Shown here: piece after piece, positions 20,101 to 28,187 of the stretch
How the letters are laid out: every line of letters starts with the position of its first letter
How positions within the stretch are numbered: the first letter of the stretch is position 1
Source of the DNA: Saprospirales bacterium
Lineage (GTDB): Bacteria > Bacteroidota > Bacteroidia > Chitinophagales > Saprospiraceae
Length of the DNA stretch: 64,000 bases
Direction: 5' to 3'
Assembly (NCBI GenBank): GCA_007695145.1
Contig: REEI01000075.1
Span: 1 to 64,000, forward strand
Program-made: the position numbers and the translations under genes
The notes under the pieces: generated by a model
Told to the model about the DNA's origin: nothing
Databases searched by the model: none
Seen by the model: the letters and a program-made list of their open reading frames with translations, nothing else

Positions 20101-21660
20101 ACCGGGTTGATCTACAGTAATGATTGGGCTACCCTGCCCGCTGACAATATTGCCATTGGAAGTTGACCAAATGAACTCAACCTCAGGGCCGGAAGTGGAA
20201 GATGAGGCATCCAACTCAATAGTAGAATTTTCACAACTCAAAATACCTGGTAATTCAATCTCAATATTTAACTCTAATTCAAAAATTTGGATATTGATAA
20301 TGGAGTCACACTGATCGGGACGTTCTATCAAAATAACATCCTCCGTTGCAGAAGTGTACTCCTGACCAGCGATCACCACCGATCCATCTATTGCACAGAT
20401 GACAGCTTCTATCCACTCCTCAGCCGGTTCTTTTACTTCTACTTCAAGCTCGTCAACCACCTCACAAAGTGGAACAAAGGAAATATCATCTATGACAAAT
20501 CCATTCCCAATGGGGCTTACATTGCCCTGATGATTGAAAATACAGAAATTGATAGTTCCTGATTCAGAAGCTGTCCAGAGGGCGTGCATTTCAACCCAGG
20601 AACTAAAGCAGGGGATGTCGGGTACGTCAAATATATCGCCGACTTCATCACCACTGATTTGGAATTGCAATTCGGCTTGTGGAAATACGAGGGATGTCAA
20701 TGTGTTGATAAATGCTCCGAGAACGTAAGTGGTGCCCTCCTCCACTTCGATATACTGACACCAGGCATTCTGCGGAGGTGCCCCCATTCCGTTTACTATC
20801 AACATGTTGCCGTTGTTTCCGGTATGGTCGCTACAAGCGGGAAAACTGGTATAAACTGCATCCGGCGAATTAGCCACCGCAAAGGCATTCCCTCCAGAAA
20901 GGTCATTAGGATTGTACTCATAATCACTGTAGAATCCGACATATCCAAAGTCGAAGTGATCGTTATAGACAATGTTTTCAGTCTCTTTCCGCCCGGTAAG
21001 CGTAAAGGTTGTAGTTTCCGGAACCGTGGCAGATGTGGTCAATTGGTCCTGTGGAAAAACAAGGTCATCCGGTCTCCAGAAAAAATCAAAATGATCTCCT
21101 GTAATATCCCCAGAAAGCGTGACCTCCAAATCGGCTTCACAGACAAAAAAATCCTCTCCAGCATCTACTTCCAAATTGCAATCCGAACTTGAAAGAAAGA
21201 CGGCTCCGAATATCAAAAAATCCATTACACCATTTATATCTGATAATTCAATTGCCAGAGGATCATCAACAAAATGAATAATAAAAGGGTCGCCACAATC
21301 GCCAAGGTGATTGAATTCTACTTCAAAAATAAGCGTTCCATCTGGATAAGAAACGGGTATGAAGGTTGCATATGTCACCAATAATTTTCCAGGGTTTAAA
21401 TTTACATTGAACAAAGCGTTCGGGGGAAGATTTGTGGTTATATTTAAATACTCTACCACATCCTCATCAAATGCAAGAGTGAATTGGACTCCCTGAACCC
21501 CATTAAAATTATTGGCATAGATTTCCGCTGTGAACTCTTCGCCGCATTCAACGATGTCATTTCGAACTACCAATTCAACCTGAGACTTCAGGTCTTGAGA
21601 AACGGATTGCAGCAGGGTGGAAATGCAGAAAATTTTGAAGAAAAGAGTAAAGTTGGCCAT
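14194..21660 (-). CDS. Giant T9SS-exported adhesin with ~21 Ig/PKD-like modules
   Basis: A 2488-residue surface protein. The signal peptide starts at the ATG at 21660 (MANFTLFFKIFCISTLLQSV); two earlier ATGs (21702, 21672) give poorer leaders. Order: a cohesin-like domain (FNGVQGVQFTLAFDEDVVEY), a jelly-roll carbohydrate-binding-like domain (~205-400), then about 21 tandem modules of ~84 residues. Each module has an LNC-type cysteine near its start, a W-T-x-NGNI core and an NGC cysteine near its end, so each probably holds one disulfide. Next come a CSDC-containing module and the T9SS type B sorting domain (FVPTAFSPNDDGVND ... FDRWGSRVFQ). The modules differ clearly in sequence, so this is old duplication. 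It follows the other adhesin by about 100 bp and is probably co-transcribed. Role: adhesion or gliding-associated cell-surface filament (inferred). Confidence 0.93.
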   Translation of the reverse strand: MANFTLFFKIFCISTLLQSVSQDLKSQVELVVRNDIVECGEEFTAEIYANNFNGVQGVQFTLAFDEDVVEYLNITTNLPPNALFNVNLNPGKLLVTYATFIPVSYPDGTLIFEVEFNHLGDCGDPFIIHFVDDPLAIELSDINGVMDFLIFGAVFLSSSDCNLEVDAGEDFFVCEADLEVTLSGDITGDHFDFFWRPDDLVFPQDQLTTSATVPETTTFTLTGRKETENIVYNDHFDFGYVGFYSDYEYNPNDLSGGNAFAVANSPDAVYTSFPACSDHTGNNGNMLIVNGMGAPPQNAWCQYIEVEEGTTYVLGAFINTLTSLVFPQAELQFQISGDEVGDIFDVPDIPCFSSWVEMHALWTASESGTINFCIFNHQGNVSPIGNGFVIDDISFVPLCEVVDELEVEVKEPAEEWIEAVICAIDGSVVIAGQEYTSATEDVILIERPDQCDSIINIQIFELELNIEIELPGILSCENSTIELDASSSTSGPEVEFIWSTSNGNIVSGQGSPIITVDQPGVYTLILHWEDDVLSCFSEEVSIEIMQDVDPPNISLSGDTILNCYSDFIEISVEANPPGAYDYLWTTPDGNITGSTEFFFVVLDAEGTYFVEVTNSENGCSSIDSIIIGSDFTAPIADAGPDLDLNCIDTLFVLGSNNSSLGTEFEYVWTTVNGNFTGSTDSLFVSADQEGTYFLQVINLDNGCSATDSVEIIDDRIFPVIAPLPAENISCLIDSLWIGFELLNGEVMDYTISWTTANGFIVGSTDSLVVLVGDAGSYEMEISFDETGCITFGTIVVEQDDESPVADAGSDRVLTCLEEEIELDGSNSSTGASYSHLWTTSEGNIINGQNGLSPLVNAPGWYFIEVVNNDNGCIALDSVLVLEDFVVPEILIEGDSLLDCLNDIGSLEAAVANGDDFSTQFNWSTANGNITGSTDSSFVTFDEGGDYWLEVTFSENGCTSEVVVEISVDKSPPAIDSVSGSVLTCADSLVELTIFPGSQQSSYLYIWNGPAGGIEGDETGETISVVLPGWYFVVVTDQDNGCENIDSVLVEIDLASPEGQIFEIGSLNCIQDEMQLLASIQPPGEFAFEWSTVNGNIVSGGEQNEVTINNSGTYILAVTNIGNACTETFEIEITADLEAPVANAGVDTSWTCADSILVLDGGNSSFGPDIIYSWTAQPGSISGSNELPQIEILGPGTYILEVTNQINGCTSTDTVAVSPDEDLPSLFLLQTPELNCQFEQGWIGFEVVQDEDFSVIWNTSNGEILSSPDSLWLLIGAPGDYTVSVTFSDNNCTSVETVIVDQDIESPLADAGPELEVGCDSTSVLLDGSNSSEGPQFSYIWSTTNGNIVEGDSLAVAMVDQPGLYTLSVFNSENSCFSTDSVLVISNDEIPEFTIEGNAILSCVDSTTTLNANLQTTSLTAVFEWFYNGNSIAGPGSLDSITVSNDGIYSLVVTFEENQCNSEQELSVILDSLPPTFDLMVSGILSCLNTSTEIVADTELEAENYHFQWETGSGPIANSGDPESLVVDSAGTYFLLLTQLNTGCFFLDSITVVEDISEPEFTLLAEEVEGCGDQVGLVELIAPSEVPYGVEWSTLNGSISGSIGDFVIQVDAGGVYYALVLDTLNGCSRMDSATITWNVAPFPIADAGANITLNCSDTLLSLNGGGSDQGAGFSYSWTSLDGNFIEGANSLFPTVNAPGTYVLEVVNLEFACSSFDTTEVIADADFPYVEITSDGILDCATNHLVLDASSSDKGIELEAVWQGTAEFVVLDSLGYLISVVEGGEFLFQLTNKENGCSVSRIIVVEDSREDPIANGGPDLLTGCLDSIALLMVPDSAVNGEWIYSWEALEGRILSSPDSNAVVASPEGIFVLQVIDPTNNCQSFDTVLVNNNSEVPFVNPGPEQTLSCSDSMLTLDGSLSDVDPHFIVHWTSTNGHILSGDSSLNPIIDAPGTYLMTITNPDNGCSGRDSLIIGIDTIRPVISAGENLMLDCQNRELNLSGTIAGDLSNFIIEWTSVNGTILAGEHSLRPLVNREGTYIFSVTSFDNGCAAVDSMVVNADFDIPVFGVEGEFELNCLTPEINLRVDLFSAHDEVDFALIKEAGDTVEINETGVFSLDQTGAYLIEVIDRNNRCRADTLIRITGNFLEPEAGIECIDCDPCGTLPVFLIPKSNPASNDSLVFNWIFEDGYARLLTGDTLEVFDPSIVYLEVFNPINGCSKFLEYTIDPPLDIFPEFTVGDWDCNSMGGNILFNESEQLLFSIDGGSTYFSEGVFEDLPAGIYPLRVRYIESGDCESEILEVEITDQREDIEILLPEAVQVQFGEAYSFNPVIVPDGTELVSINWEPAEILSCSDCLKPVLIDWPETTEVRLMVVSPGGCEGDAVILLNVAFAGQSDLFVPTAFSPNDDGVNDRLYIHTNATLANIRSMEIFDRWGSRVFQRVNFPPGDPNFGWDGTFRDEALDPGVFVIRVIYIDSEEREQLLIQDIVLIR

Positions 21661-21765
21661 CAATGTCGGCATCTCTGAAAAGCACTTGTAAAAAATAGTC
21701 ATACTGACATTTATAATCCCCTGATTTCGACTACCTTATTAGGACTTAGGGATTTCAACACCCCA

Positions 21766-24700
21766 TTATCTAAATAGAGTAAATTCACCCATTTTTTTAC
21801 CTTCATGACCATTGATCAGCACATATTCAAGAGAAAAAAAGTAAACTCCTGGAGGTGCCAACTCTCCATTAATGGTGCCGTCCCAGCCATAGTGCTGATC
21901 ATTTGGCTCAAAATCAGTTCTCTCAAATACTTTAACTCCCCAGCGATTGTAAATTACCAAATCTTTGATGAGTTCAACGCTTTGGTCTGCATAAACATCG
22001 AGGAAGTCATTGATTCCATCCTGATTGGGGCTAAAGGCATTGGGTACAAATATTTGGGTGTTTTCAATCATCCACAACATGATAGATGCACGGGCCGGGC
22101 AGCCATAAATATCTTCCAGATAGATTTCAAACTCCGTGGGTTCAAGAATAAATGCATTGGGCATCAGACAATCCGGGCAGTCAAGTACGTCAGATGGAGT
22201 CCAGGAAATCAAGGCCAACTCTGATTCAGGGAAGCTTAATTGAGGTTTAATTTGATAGGGTCTACCCAGGTCTGCTATGTCGCTATCATCCAATCGTACC
22301 TCTATCTTCCTGGGCTCAATAATTTCAAAAGCAGTGCTGTACTCGCATCCCAGATCATCAGTCAGCAATAACTCAAAAGTGCGATAAGACAGGTCTTCAA
22401 ACCAACCGTGATCATTGACTTCATCGGTTTCCATCAATTGGTATTGAAATGGGAAAACCCCTCCCTCGACTGAGATCACTCGGACAAACCCTCGATCTCC
22501 AGGGCATACCGGTTGTATCACCTCCATTTCAATATCCACTGGCAAGTTCTGGTAAACCACCATGGTATCAGAGGAAGCACAGTAATTAATAGTATTGGTA
22601 ACCGATAAAATATAGGTTCCTGTTTGGTTTGCTGTAGTTGAAAATTCAGTCGCAGACCCTGAAATATTTCCTCCAGATAAAGTTGTCCAAACGATTTCCG
22701 GCTCTGATCCGGTATAATTTCCGGTACCAGTAAGGGTCACTTCCGGGTCTGTACAAGGGAGGATAAGATCGACTCCCGCATCAACCTGTGGAACTGTAAT
22801 ATCTTGTTCAACAACAAAAGTCTCCATCCTAACGCAGCCGTTTCTCACCAGGGTAATTTCCAACTGATAAACTCCCGGCTCAAGTACGGATAATACTGGT
22901 TGGTCATTGGATCCCTCTATTGCACCGTCAACCACTTCCCAGGAAAACATCAGATCGCCAATCGGATGGGAGTTAGCAGCATTCAAATCAATTCTATGAT
23001 CTCTGCAGTTCAGATCACCATAAGGTTCTACTTCAATAATTGGCACCTCATCGTCCTGAAAAACCTGAATGGAGTCTAATATGCGACAACCATTGTAATT
23101 ATTGATTACTTCTAGGTAGTACCAGCCCGGTCGAGCTGCGGTGGCTACTATTTCACTACTACCATCAATCAGTTCACCCTCCGTAGTTGTCCACACATAT
23201 GAAATTGAATCTCCAAATGATGAGCCGGAGGCACTCAAGGCTACGGAAGTCCTATCACAATCGAGAATCTCGGGTTCTTCCAGAGCAATCTCCGGTGAAG
23301 TGCGGTCCAATTCAACTGTAACAAAAGCTGTATCTACACAACCCGACATTTCATTGTAGCCAATAAAAAGATAAAGGCCTGGCTCAGAAACAGAAATCTG
23401 TTCGCTGGACCCGTCATCAAGAATATTTCCCTCCGAATCACGCCATTCAAAACTAGTAATTAAGCTCGATTCCAATATATCTCCAAACAATTGCACTTCG
23501 TCATTGACACAGGATAAAATATCCGTAGCGTATGCATCAATCTTGTCAATTAAGGATTCATCCGTTAGAATAATCTTGGCAAATGGGTTATTGCAAGAGC
23601 AAAGGAAATCCAGCTCGTAGATAACCTGGAGTTCTCCACCTGAGTAAGTATCAGACAATATAGTAATGGGAATAATAACGAATTCCTCATTAGCTGGAAT
23701 AACCACACTATCCGGCAATGGCTCGAAATCCACTCCTGGTATAGCAGTACTTTCGGGTGAAAAGTTCAACCTCACAACCACGGGTTCAGATAGGTCAGAA
23801 CTACCAATCCTGGAAACTATAAACTGTCCTTGAAGGCAGTGGTCATAAACGATATTTCCACTTACACCCTCAACATCTGCGTCTAACTTGGCGCTTGCAC
23901 CTGCATCAAAACTTCCGGCTTCCAAAAATACCGCTGAGTCGTAGGAAGAATCAAAAACGTCACCCACCACCATTTTTATCGTATATGTGGAACAGGGAAT
24001 TACTCTGGCAGTGGCTTCAAAAACAGCCGTAAACCCATCGAACTCGATCAATTCCACCGCTATTCCGTCCTGATTGAGCAGTGGCCCGCAAACATCTGCC
24101 TGTCCGGCTGATTGGGGCTGTCCATCCGGGGTATTATCAAAATAGAAATCCTGGTTGTTCTCCCTATTGACATTATTAATGGAAACAAAATCATCGGTAC
24201 CCGGAACCAGAGCAATATTTTCTGCATCGTTTGAGAAGGGACCATTGATACCCGGCCCACTTATGAAAAAGCCAAAAACGTCATTGTAAACAGCCCCTAC
24301 AAATTCGCAGTATTCTTCTGAGGCGAACACATATCTAAACCTAACTTCTTCTGAGGTCGGCACAAAATCAAACTGAATTCCTACAGCATCAAATACGTTT
24401 ATACTTCCACCTCCAATCAGTTGATGCAAATCCTCATCTCCAACTCCTCCCAGATTGTTACCTCTTGCAGAAGATTCATTAGGGCCTTCAATATTCCTGA
24501 GGTTGCCGGTCGAAAGTACTACTCCCCTATCAATCCCAATAGAAGACGTACCATCAAAAAACATACCTCTTCCTGCGTTAGGTCCTATCGGTATAACATT
24601 GTGGACATCAAAACAATTTCCGCCGATCAATATCTCCTTTATCAAATCCTCAGCAGAAACAGAGGCGTCCAAACCTATGGGGCGATTGTCAGACCCACCC

Positions 24701-25134
24701 CTATAGGAGGATGATTGATAAGTGGCTGCATCCGAATCCTCTTTATACTTGCTCCAGGAAAGGAAAGGATATCTAATCGGATCCTCCTCAGGACTGCAAA
24801 AGTTCAACACTACGCAATTCGAGATTGGAATGACCCTTAGCCTGTCTTCAACATTGATTTCTTCAGCACCACTGAGGATAGAAAGTCGGGCTGAACCCGG
24901 ATAGTACATATAACCGGAAAAGAAATCAGTAGTTACACCTTGCTTTAACCCACAAATTTCAATACTGAAACACTTCTGCGTGTTTTCGGGAAAAAAGTAG
25001 CGGGCAGTGGTTTCCTCTTCGTATATCTTGTAGAAATCATGGTCTCCATCTATGTGATCCTGAGCACTTGCAGAGAAAAAAAATCCAATAAACAGAATGC
25101 TCAAGAAGTATCTGGAAGTAGTATTGTTTACCAT
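21766..25134 (-). CDS. T9SS type B surface protein with choice-of-anchor L domain
   Basis: 1122 residues from the ATG at 25134, which gives the signal peptide MVNNTTSRYFLSILFIGFFF followed by SASAQ. The longer frame to 25209 adds 25 residues that hide the signal. Order: a beta domain, a choice-of-anchor L domain (NVIPIGPNAGRGMFFDG, DEDLHQLI, VRFRYVFASEEYCEFVG, NDVFGFFISGPGI), a Calx-beta-like stretch (VDFEPLPDSVVIPANEEFV), four ~84-residue cysteine-paired modules like those of the downstream giant protein, a SprB-type repeat, a CPDC-containing module and the type B sorting domain (FVPNAFSPNQDGINDFLDVY ... YNRWGVKVFE). The shared modules and tandem order suggest the two proteins arose together and work together at the surface. 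Confidence 0.93.
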   Translation of the reverse strand: MVNNTTSRYFLSILFIGFFFSASAQDHIDGDHDFYKIYEEETTARYFFPENTQKCFSIEICGLKQGVTTDFFSGYMYYPGSARLSILSGAEEINVEDRLRVIPISNCVVLNFCSPEEDPIRYPFLSWSKYKEDSDAATYQSSSYRGGSDNRPIGLDASVSAEDLIKEILIGGNCFDVHNVIPIGPNAGRGMFFDGTSSIGIDRGVVLSTGNLRNIEGPNESSARGNNLGGVGDEDLHQLIGGGSINVFDAVGIQFDFVPTSEEVRFRYVFASEEYCEFVGAVYNDVFGFFISGPGINGPFSNDAENIALVPGTDDFVSINNVNRENNQDFYFDNTPDGQPQSAGQADVCGPLLNQDGIAVELIEFDGFTAVFEATARVIPCSTYTIKMVVGDVFDSSYDSAVFLEAGSFDAGASAKLDADVEGVSGNIVYDHCLQGQFIVSRIGSSDLSEPVVVRLNFSPESTAIPGVDFEPLPDSVVIPANEEFVIIPITILSDTYSGGELQVIYELDFLCSCNNPFAKIILTDESLIDKIDAYATDILSCVNDEVQLFGDILESSLITSFEWRDSEGNILDDGSSEQISVSEPGLYLFIGYNEMSGCVDTAFVTVELDRTSPEIALEEPEILDCDRTSVALSASGSSFGDSISYVWTTTEGELIDGSSEIVATAARPGWYYLEVINNYNGCRILDSIQVFQDDEVPIIEVEPYGDLNCRDHRIDLNAANSHPIGDLMFSWEVVDGAIEGSNDQPVLSVLEPGVYQLEITLVRNGCVRMETFVVEQDITVPQVDAGVDLILPCTDPEVTLTGTGNYTGSEPEIVWTTLSGGNISGSATEFSTTANQTGTYILSVTNTINYCASSDTMVVYQNLPVDIEMEVIQPVCPGDRGFVRVISVEGGVFPFQYQLMETDEVNDHGWFEDLSYRTFELLLTDDLGCEYSTAFEIIEPRKIEVRLDDSDIADLGRPYQIKPQLSFPESELALISWTPSDVLDCPDCLMPNAFILEPTEFEIYLEDIYGCPARASIMLWMIENTQIFVPNAFSPNQDGINDFLDVYADQSVELIKDLVIYNRWGVKVFERTDFEPNDQHYGWDGTINGELAPPGVYFFSLEYVLINGHEGKKMGEFTLFR

Positions 25135-25530
25135 CAATTTCGGTTTATTTCTTTGTTCATGGAGCTGACATGCGGAAGTCAAGGTATACTGTGCATCGAT
25201 AACTCCCAATTGACAACTGGCTCAACAATTTCATAGTGCAAAATCAATAAAGTTTGAACTATGCGAATTCAAAGGGCAAAGATATAATTTTAACCGGGGA
25301 ACTATAGAAAGACGGGGCAAAATAATTTAAGAAAAAATCAATTTGAATTCAGGCCAATTGGGCTCTTCGAATCACATGGCAATAATCTCTCTCCTTTCCT
25401 TGATACAAAATAGGGTATTCCTTTCATTGCTTTCAATGTTTCAAAAAATGACTCCTCGACAAAATTGTGCCGCCAATTCAATTACCAGATTTCAGAAAAT
25501 GACTTTTATTTGCAGTCAACTTGAGTTTCG
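25135..25530. other. Divergent intergenic region (adhesin operon / DMT transporter)
   Basis: About 400 bp, AT-rich. It holds a perfect -7 box for the adhesin side (25277-25284) and otherwise no gene I can support. Confidence 0.6.
25277..25284 (-). promoter_or_regulatory. -7 element (TATCTTTG) of the adhesin operon
   Basis: Perfect TAnnTTTG on the minus strand, 142 bp before the ATG at 25134, implying a long leader. No TTTG at the right -33 distance. Confidence 0.35.
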
Positions 25531-26412
25531 ATGACTACACTTATACTTCTGGCCTCCATTTTCTTCAATACCATTGTGCTCGTTGTATTTAAGTATTTTG
25601 CACTTCGGGAAATCGATGTATATAAGGCTATCATTTATAATTATCTGGTGTGCATTGCCCTTGGAATGATTAGCACGGGATCCATTCCCATTGCCTCAGC
25701 GATTGGACAACCCTATCTTTACTTTTCACTAGTTCTGGGGATTATTTTTGTGTTTGGTTTCAATGTGGCTGCATTGACGGTAAAGTATTTTGGCCTCACT
25801 ATCACCTCCATTCTTCAGCGAACAGCCCTTGTTATAACTGTCGTTTATGCAATCCTGGTTTTTGATGAGGCCCTTGGTTGGACGAAAGTAATGGCTATTA
25901 CAATGGCATTGGGAGCTATCATTTTGGTCAATTTACCCCTAAAAAAGCCGACAAAAAGGGCTTCCGATGCACCTGCCTGGGTTTTACTACTACCTGTGGG
26001 GATGTTTTTAGTAAATGGGGTGATCGACACTATACTGTTTCATATTGAAGCCTCTCAAATCACCTCCACTGGAGATATCACTATGATAATCAACATATTT
26101 TCCTTTGCTCTCATAAGCGGAATAATCTATGGATTCTTAAAACAGGGACGCAATTTTTTTAGATTGAAAAAACAGACCATTCAAGCAGCCTTTATACTTG
26201 GAATTCCCAATTTCTTTTCAATCTACTTCGTTTTGAGATTATTTGGCGGCGAATGGGATGGTTCAGTTGCAGTTCCTCTTAACAACATTGGCATCCTTTG
26301 CGCAGCTACCCTTACCGGTTTACTTGTATTTAGGGAGCGGCTTACTCCCTTCAAGGCCGGAGGTCTCATCCTGGCTATTTTTTCCGTAATTTTGTTCAGC
26401 AGAGTAATTTAG
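25531..26412 (+). CDS. DMT-superfamily (EamA-like) transporter
   Basis: A 293-residue inner-membrane protein with about ten hydrophobic helices in two repeats of five, the length and pattern of drug/metabolite transporters. The motif LTITSILQRTALVITVVYAI at the end of the first half and GVLVFRERL-type residues (LLVFRERLTPFKAGG) at the end of the second are typical of EamA domains. Substrate unknown. YigZ starts seven bases after its stop, so the two are co-transcribed. The start ATG lies just after AACTTGAGTTTCG; an overlapping upstream frame is ignored. Confidence 0.88.
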   Translation: MTTLILLASIFFNTIVLVVFKYFALREIDVYKAIIYNYLVCIALGMISTGSIPIASAIGQPYLYFSLVLGIIFVFGFNVAALTVKYFGLTITSILQRTALVITVVYAILVFDEALGWTKVMAITMALGAIILVNLPLKKPTKRASDAPAWVLLLPVGMFLVNGVIDTILFHIEASQITSTGDITMIINIFSFALISGIIYGFLKQGRNFFRLKKQTIQAAFILGIPNFFSIYFVLRLFGGEWDGSVAVPLNNIGILCAATLTGLLVFRERLTPFKAGGLILAIFSVILFSRVI

Positions 26413-26419
26413 ACTAAAA

Positions 26420-27079
26420 ATGAATCAGCACGAGCAGCCGTATCAAACCATTTTAGAAGCCGGATCTTCAGAATTCAGAGATCGAAACAGTAGGTTTTTG
26501 GGATTTGCGTTCAGAGTGAATACAGAAGAAGAGGTGAAAACTATACTGGAAGGCTTGTCTTCAAAACACCCCAAATCCCGCCATATAGTTTACGCTTTTA
26601 GGATAGGCAAGGGTGGTGAATTTTCCAGGCTTTCAGATGATGGGGAACCTTCTGGGAGTTCAGGTCGGCCGATTTTCAATCAAATCCAGAGTTCAGGACT
26701 GCACAATATCCTGGTAGCTGTAGTTCGGTATTTTGGGGGCACTAAATTGGGCATACCCGGACTAATCAATGCCTATGGTGAAGCAGCTAAACTGGCAATT
26801 GATAGCGCTACAATTCAGACAATAAAGCCTGTGTATCAATTTTTAATTTTAGCGGAATACTCATTGATGGGCAAATTGATGGATGTGGTAAAATCAATGG
26901 AGGGACTGGAAATCGTCCGCCAGGATTTTTCCTCCGGACTGGAGCTATTCATCACAGCAGAAAAAAGCAATGCGGACTACCTCATTCAATTATTAAAATG
27001 CCAAATGGCCGAGGTTCCTATGGACGCGAACCGTCAGATAGAAATCAAAGGGATGAATATAAAGTTGATTAAAAATTAA
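26420..27079 (+). CDS. yigZ: YigZ/IMPACT family protein
   Basis: 219 residues. The N-terminal UPF0029 (IMPACT) domain is clear: RNSRFLGFAFRVNTEEEVK, KHPKSRHIVYAFRIG, SDDGEPSGSSGRPIFNQI and VAVVRYFGGTKLGIPGLINA. The C-terminal ~70 residues are the ferredoxin-like YigZ_C domain. Eukaryotic IMPACT regulates the translation kinase Gcn2; in bacteria the role is unsettled. Co-transcribed with the DMT transporter. Confidence 0.93.
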   Translation: MNQHEQPYQTILEAGSSEFRDRNSRFLGFAFRVNTEEEVKTILEGLSSKHPKSRHIVYAFRIGKGGEFSRLSDDGEPSGSSGRPIFNQIQSSGLHNILVAVVRYFGGTKLGIPGLINAYGEAAKLAIDSATIQTIKPVYQFLILAEYSLMGKLMDVVKSMEGLEIVRQDFSSGLELFITAEKSNADYLIQLLKCQMAEVPMDANRQIEIKGMNIKLIKN

Positions 27080-27466
27080 GCTTCCAGGCCCAGCTCCTAA
27101 AATAGAGTTGAATGATAAAGCTGCTTCAGCCCTTCATTTTTCGGCCTGAAATTTTTCCCAAAAATTGTAAAAGTCAGGTCACAAAATCCTCAAGCTTCAT
27201 ACTGCTCAATTGAGTCTTCCCTTGACATTTTTATTTCGCCAACTTTTTAGGCCAACGGGACTGTTCAAAACCATATTTTCAGCCAAATATTTGGAATTCT
27301 TATGATAGTTCATTTGCATTCCATAAGACTTTTGATCATTAACCAGGAGCGAGATGCGCTTTAGTGGGTTTGTATCACTTTCAAATAACACAGATCAAAC
27401 TTTATTGGAATGAGCACACTTTGATTGTAGAAGGATATCCTTAAATTCGCGCTGAATTAAGCAAAT
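27080..27466. other. Intergenic region upstream of coaE
   Basis: About 390 bp between same-strand genes. No credible gene, repeat or strong hairpin was found. Confidence 0.55.
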
Positions 27467-28069
27467 ATGACCGCTAGAAAAACATTGAAAGTTGGAATTA
27501 CAGGAGGAATAGGATCTGGGAAGACGACCGTTTGCAAGATTTTCGAAACGCTCTCTGTACCGGTTTACTATGCGGATGAGCGAGCAAAATACCTATTGAA
27601 AACCCATCCTGAAATCCTGAAAGGACTCCAGGAGGTATTGGGATCAAAAGCGTTTGACAGCGATGGGAATCCCAATAGAAAAGCAATCGCAGGAATAGTG
27701 TTTTCAGATAAGGACAAATTGGAATGGCTCAATAGTTTGATTCACCCTCGTATAGCAGAAGATTGGAATCATTGGCTTTGGGAAAGACTGGGCAAGTTTC
27801 CCTATCTTATCAAAGAGGCAGCTCTTTTTTTTGAATCAGGCTCATACAGGGAAATGGATAAAATGATCTGCGTTAGTGCTCCGCAATCCTTAAGAATACA
27901 AAGGGTCATGGATAGGGATGGAGCGACCAAAGAGGAGATTGAGAGCAGGATGAATAACCAGCTATCTCAGGACCTAAAAATGGCCCTCTCTGATTATCTA
28001 ATTATCAACGATGGTTCTTTGAGTCTTGTCAAACAAGTTGTATCATTGCACCTCAAATTAAAAAGCTGA
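27467..28069 (+). CDS. coaE: Dephospho-CoA kinase
   Basis: 200 residues, the normal length. It phosphorylates the 3'-OH of dephospho-CoA, the last step of coenzyme A synthesis. The P-loop GITGGIGSGKTT is at residues 10-21, the substrate motif YYADERAKYL at ~34-43 and the lid region with IHPRIAEDW and EAALFFESG. The C-terminal helix LSLVKQVVSLHLKLKS is intact. Not obviously in an operon; the next gene starts about 100 bp later. Confidence 0.96.
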   Translation: MTARKTLKVGITGGIGSGKTTVCKIFETLSVPVYYADERAKYLLKTHPEILKGLQEVLGSKAFDSDGNPNRKAIAGIVFSDKDKLEWLNSLIHPRIAEDWNHWLWERLGKFPYLIKEAALFFESGSYREMDKMICVSAPQSLRIQRVMDRDGATKEEIESRMNNQLSQDLKMALSDYLIINDGSLSLVKQVVSLHLKLKS

Positions 28070-28187
28070 ACTGCACATATAATAGACACTCAACTGAGAT
28101 CAGGTACAATAATAAAGCACCATTATCATTAGAAGAATAGAAAACAAGTAAAAAAATCAAAAGAAAATGAGAGAGGCAGGCATAATG

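Noticed and set aside
14194-21660. CRISPR or recent tandem duplication in the large adhesin
   Set aside because: The repeats are diverged protein modules of ~84 codons with no identical DNA repeats and spacers.
25343-25534. 63-codon frame overlapping the DMT transporter start
   Set aside because: Overlaps the transporter start, has no family resemblance and lies in a promoter region.
27206-27391. 61-codon frame upstream of coaE
   Set aside because: No coding-like composition, family resemblance or promoter.
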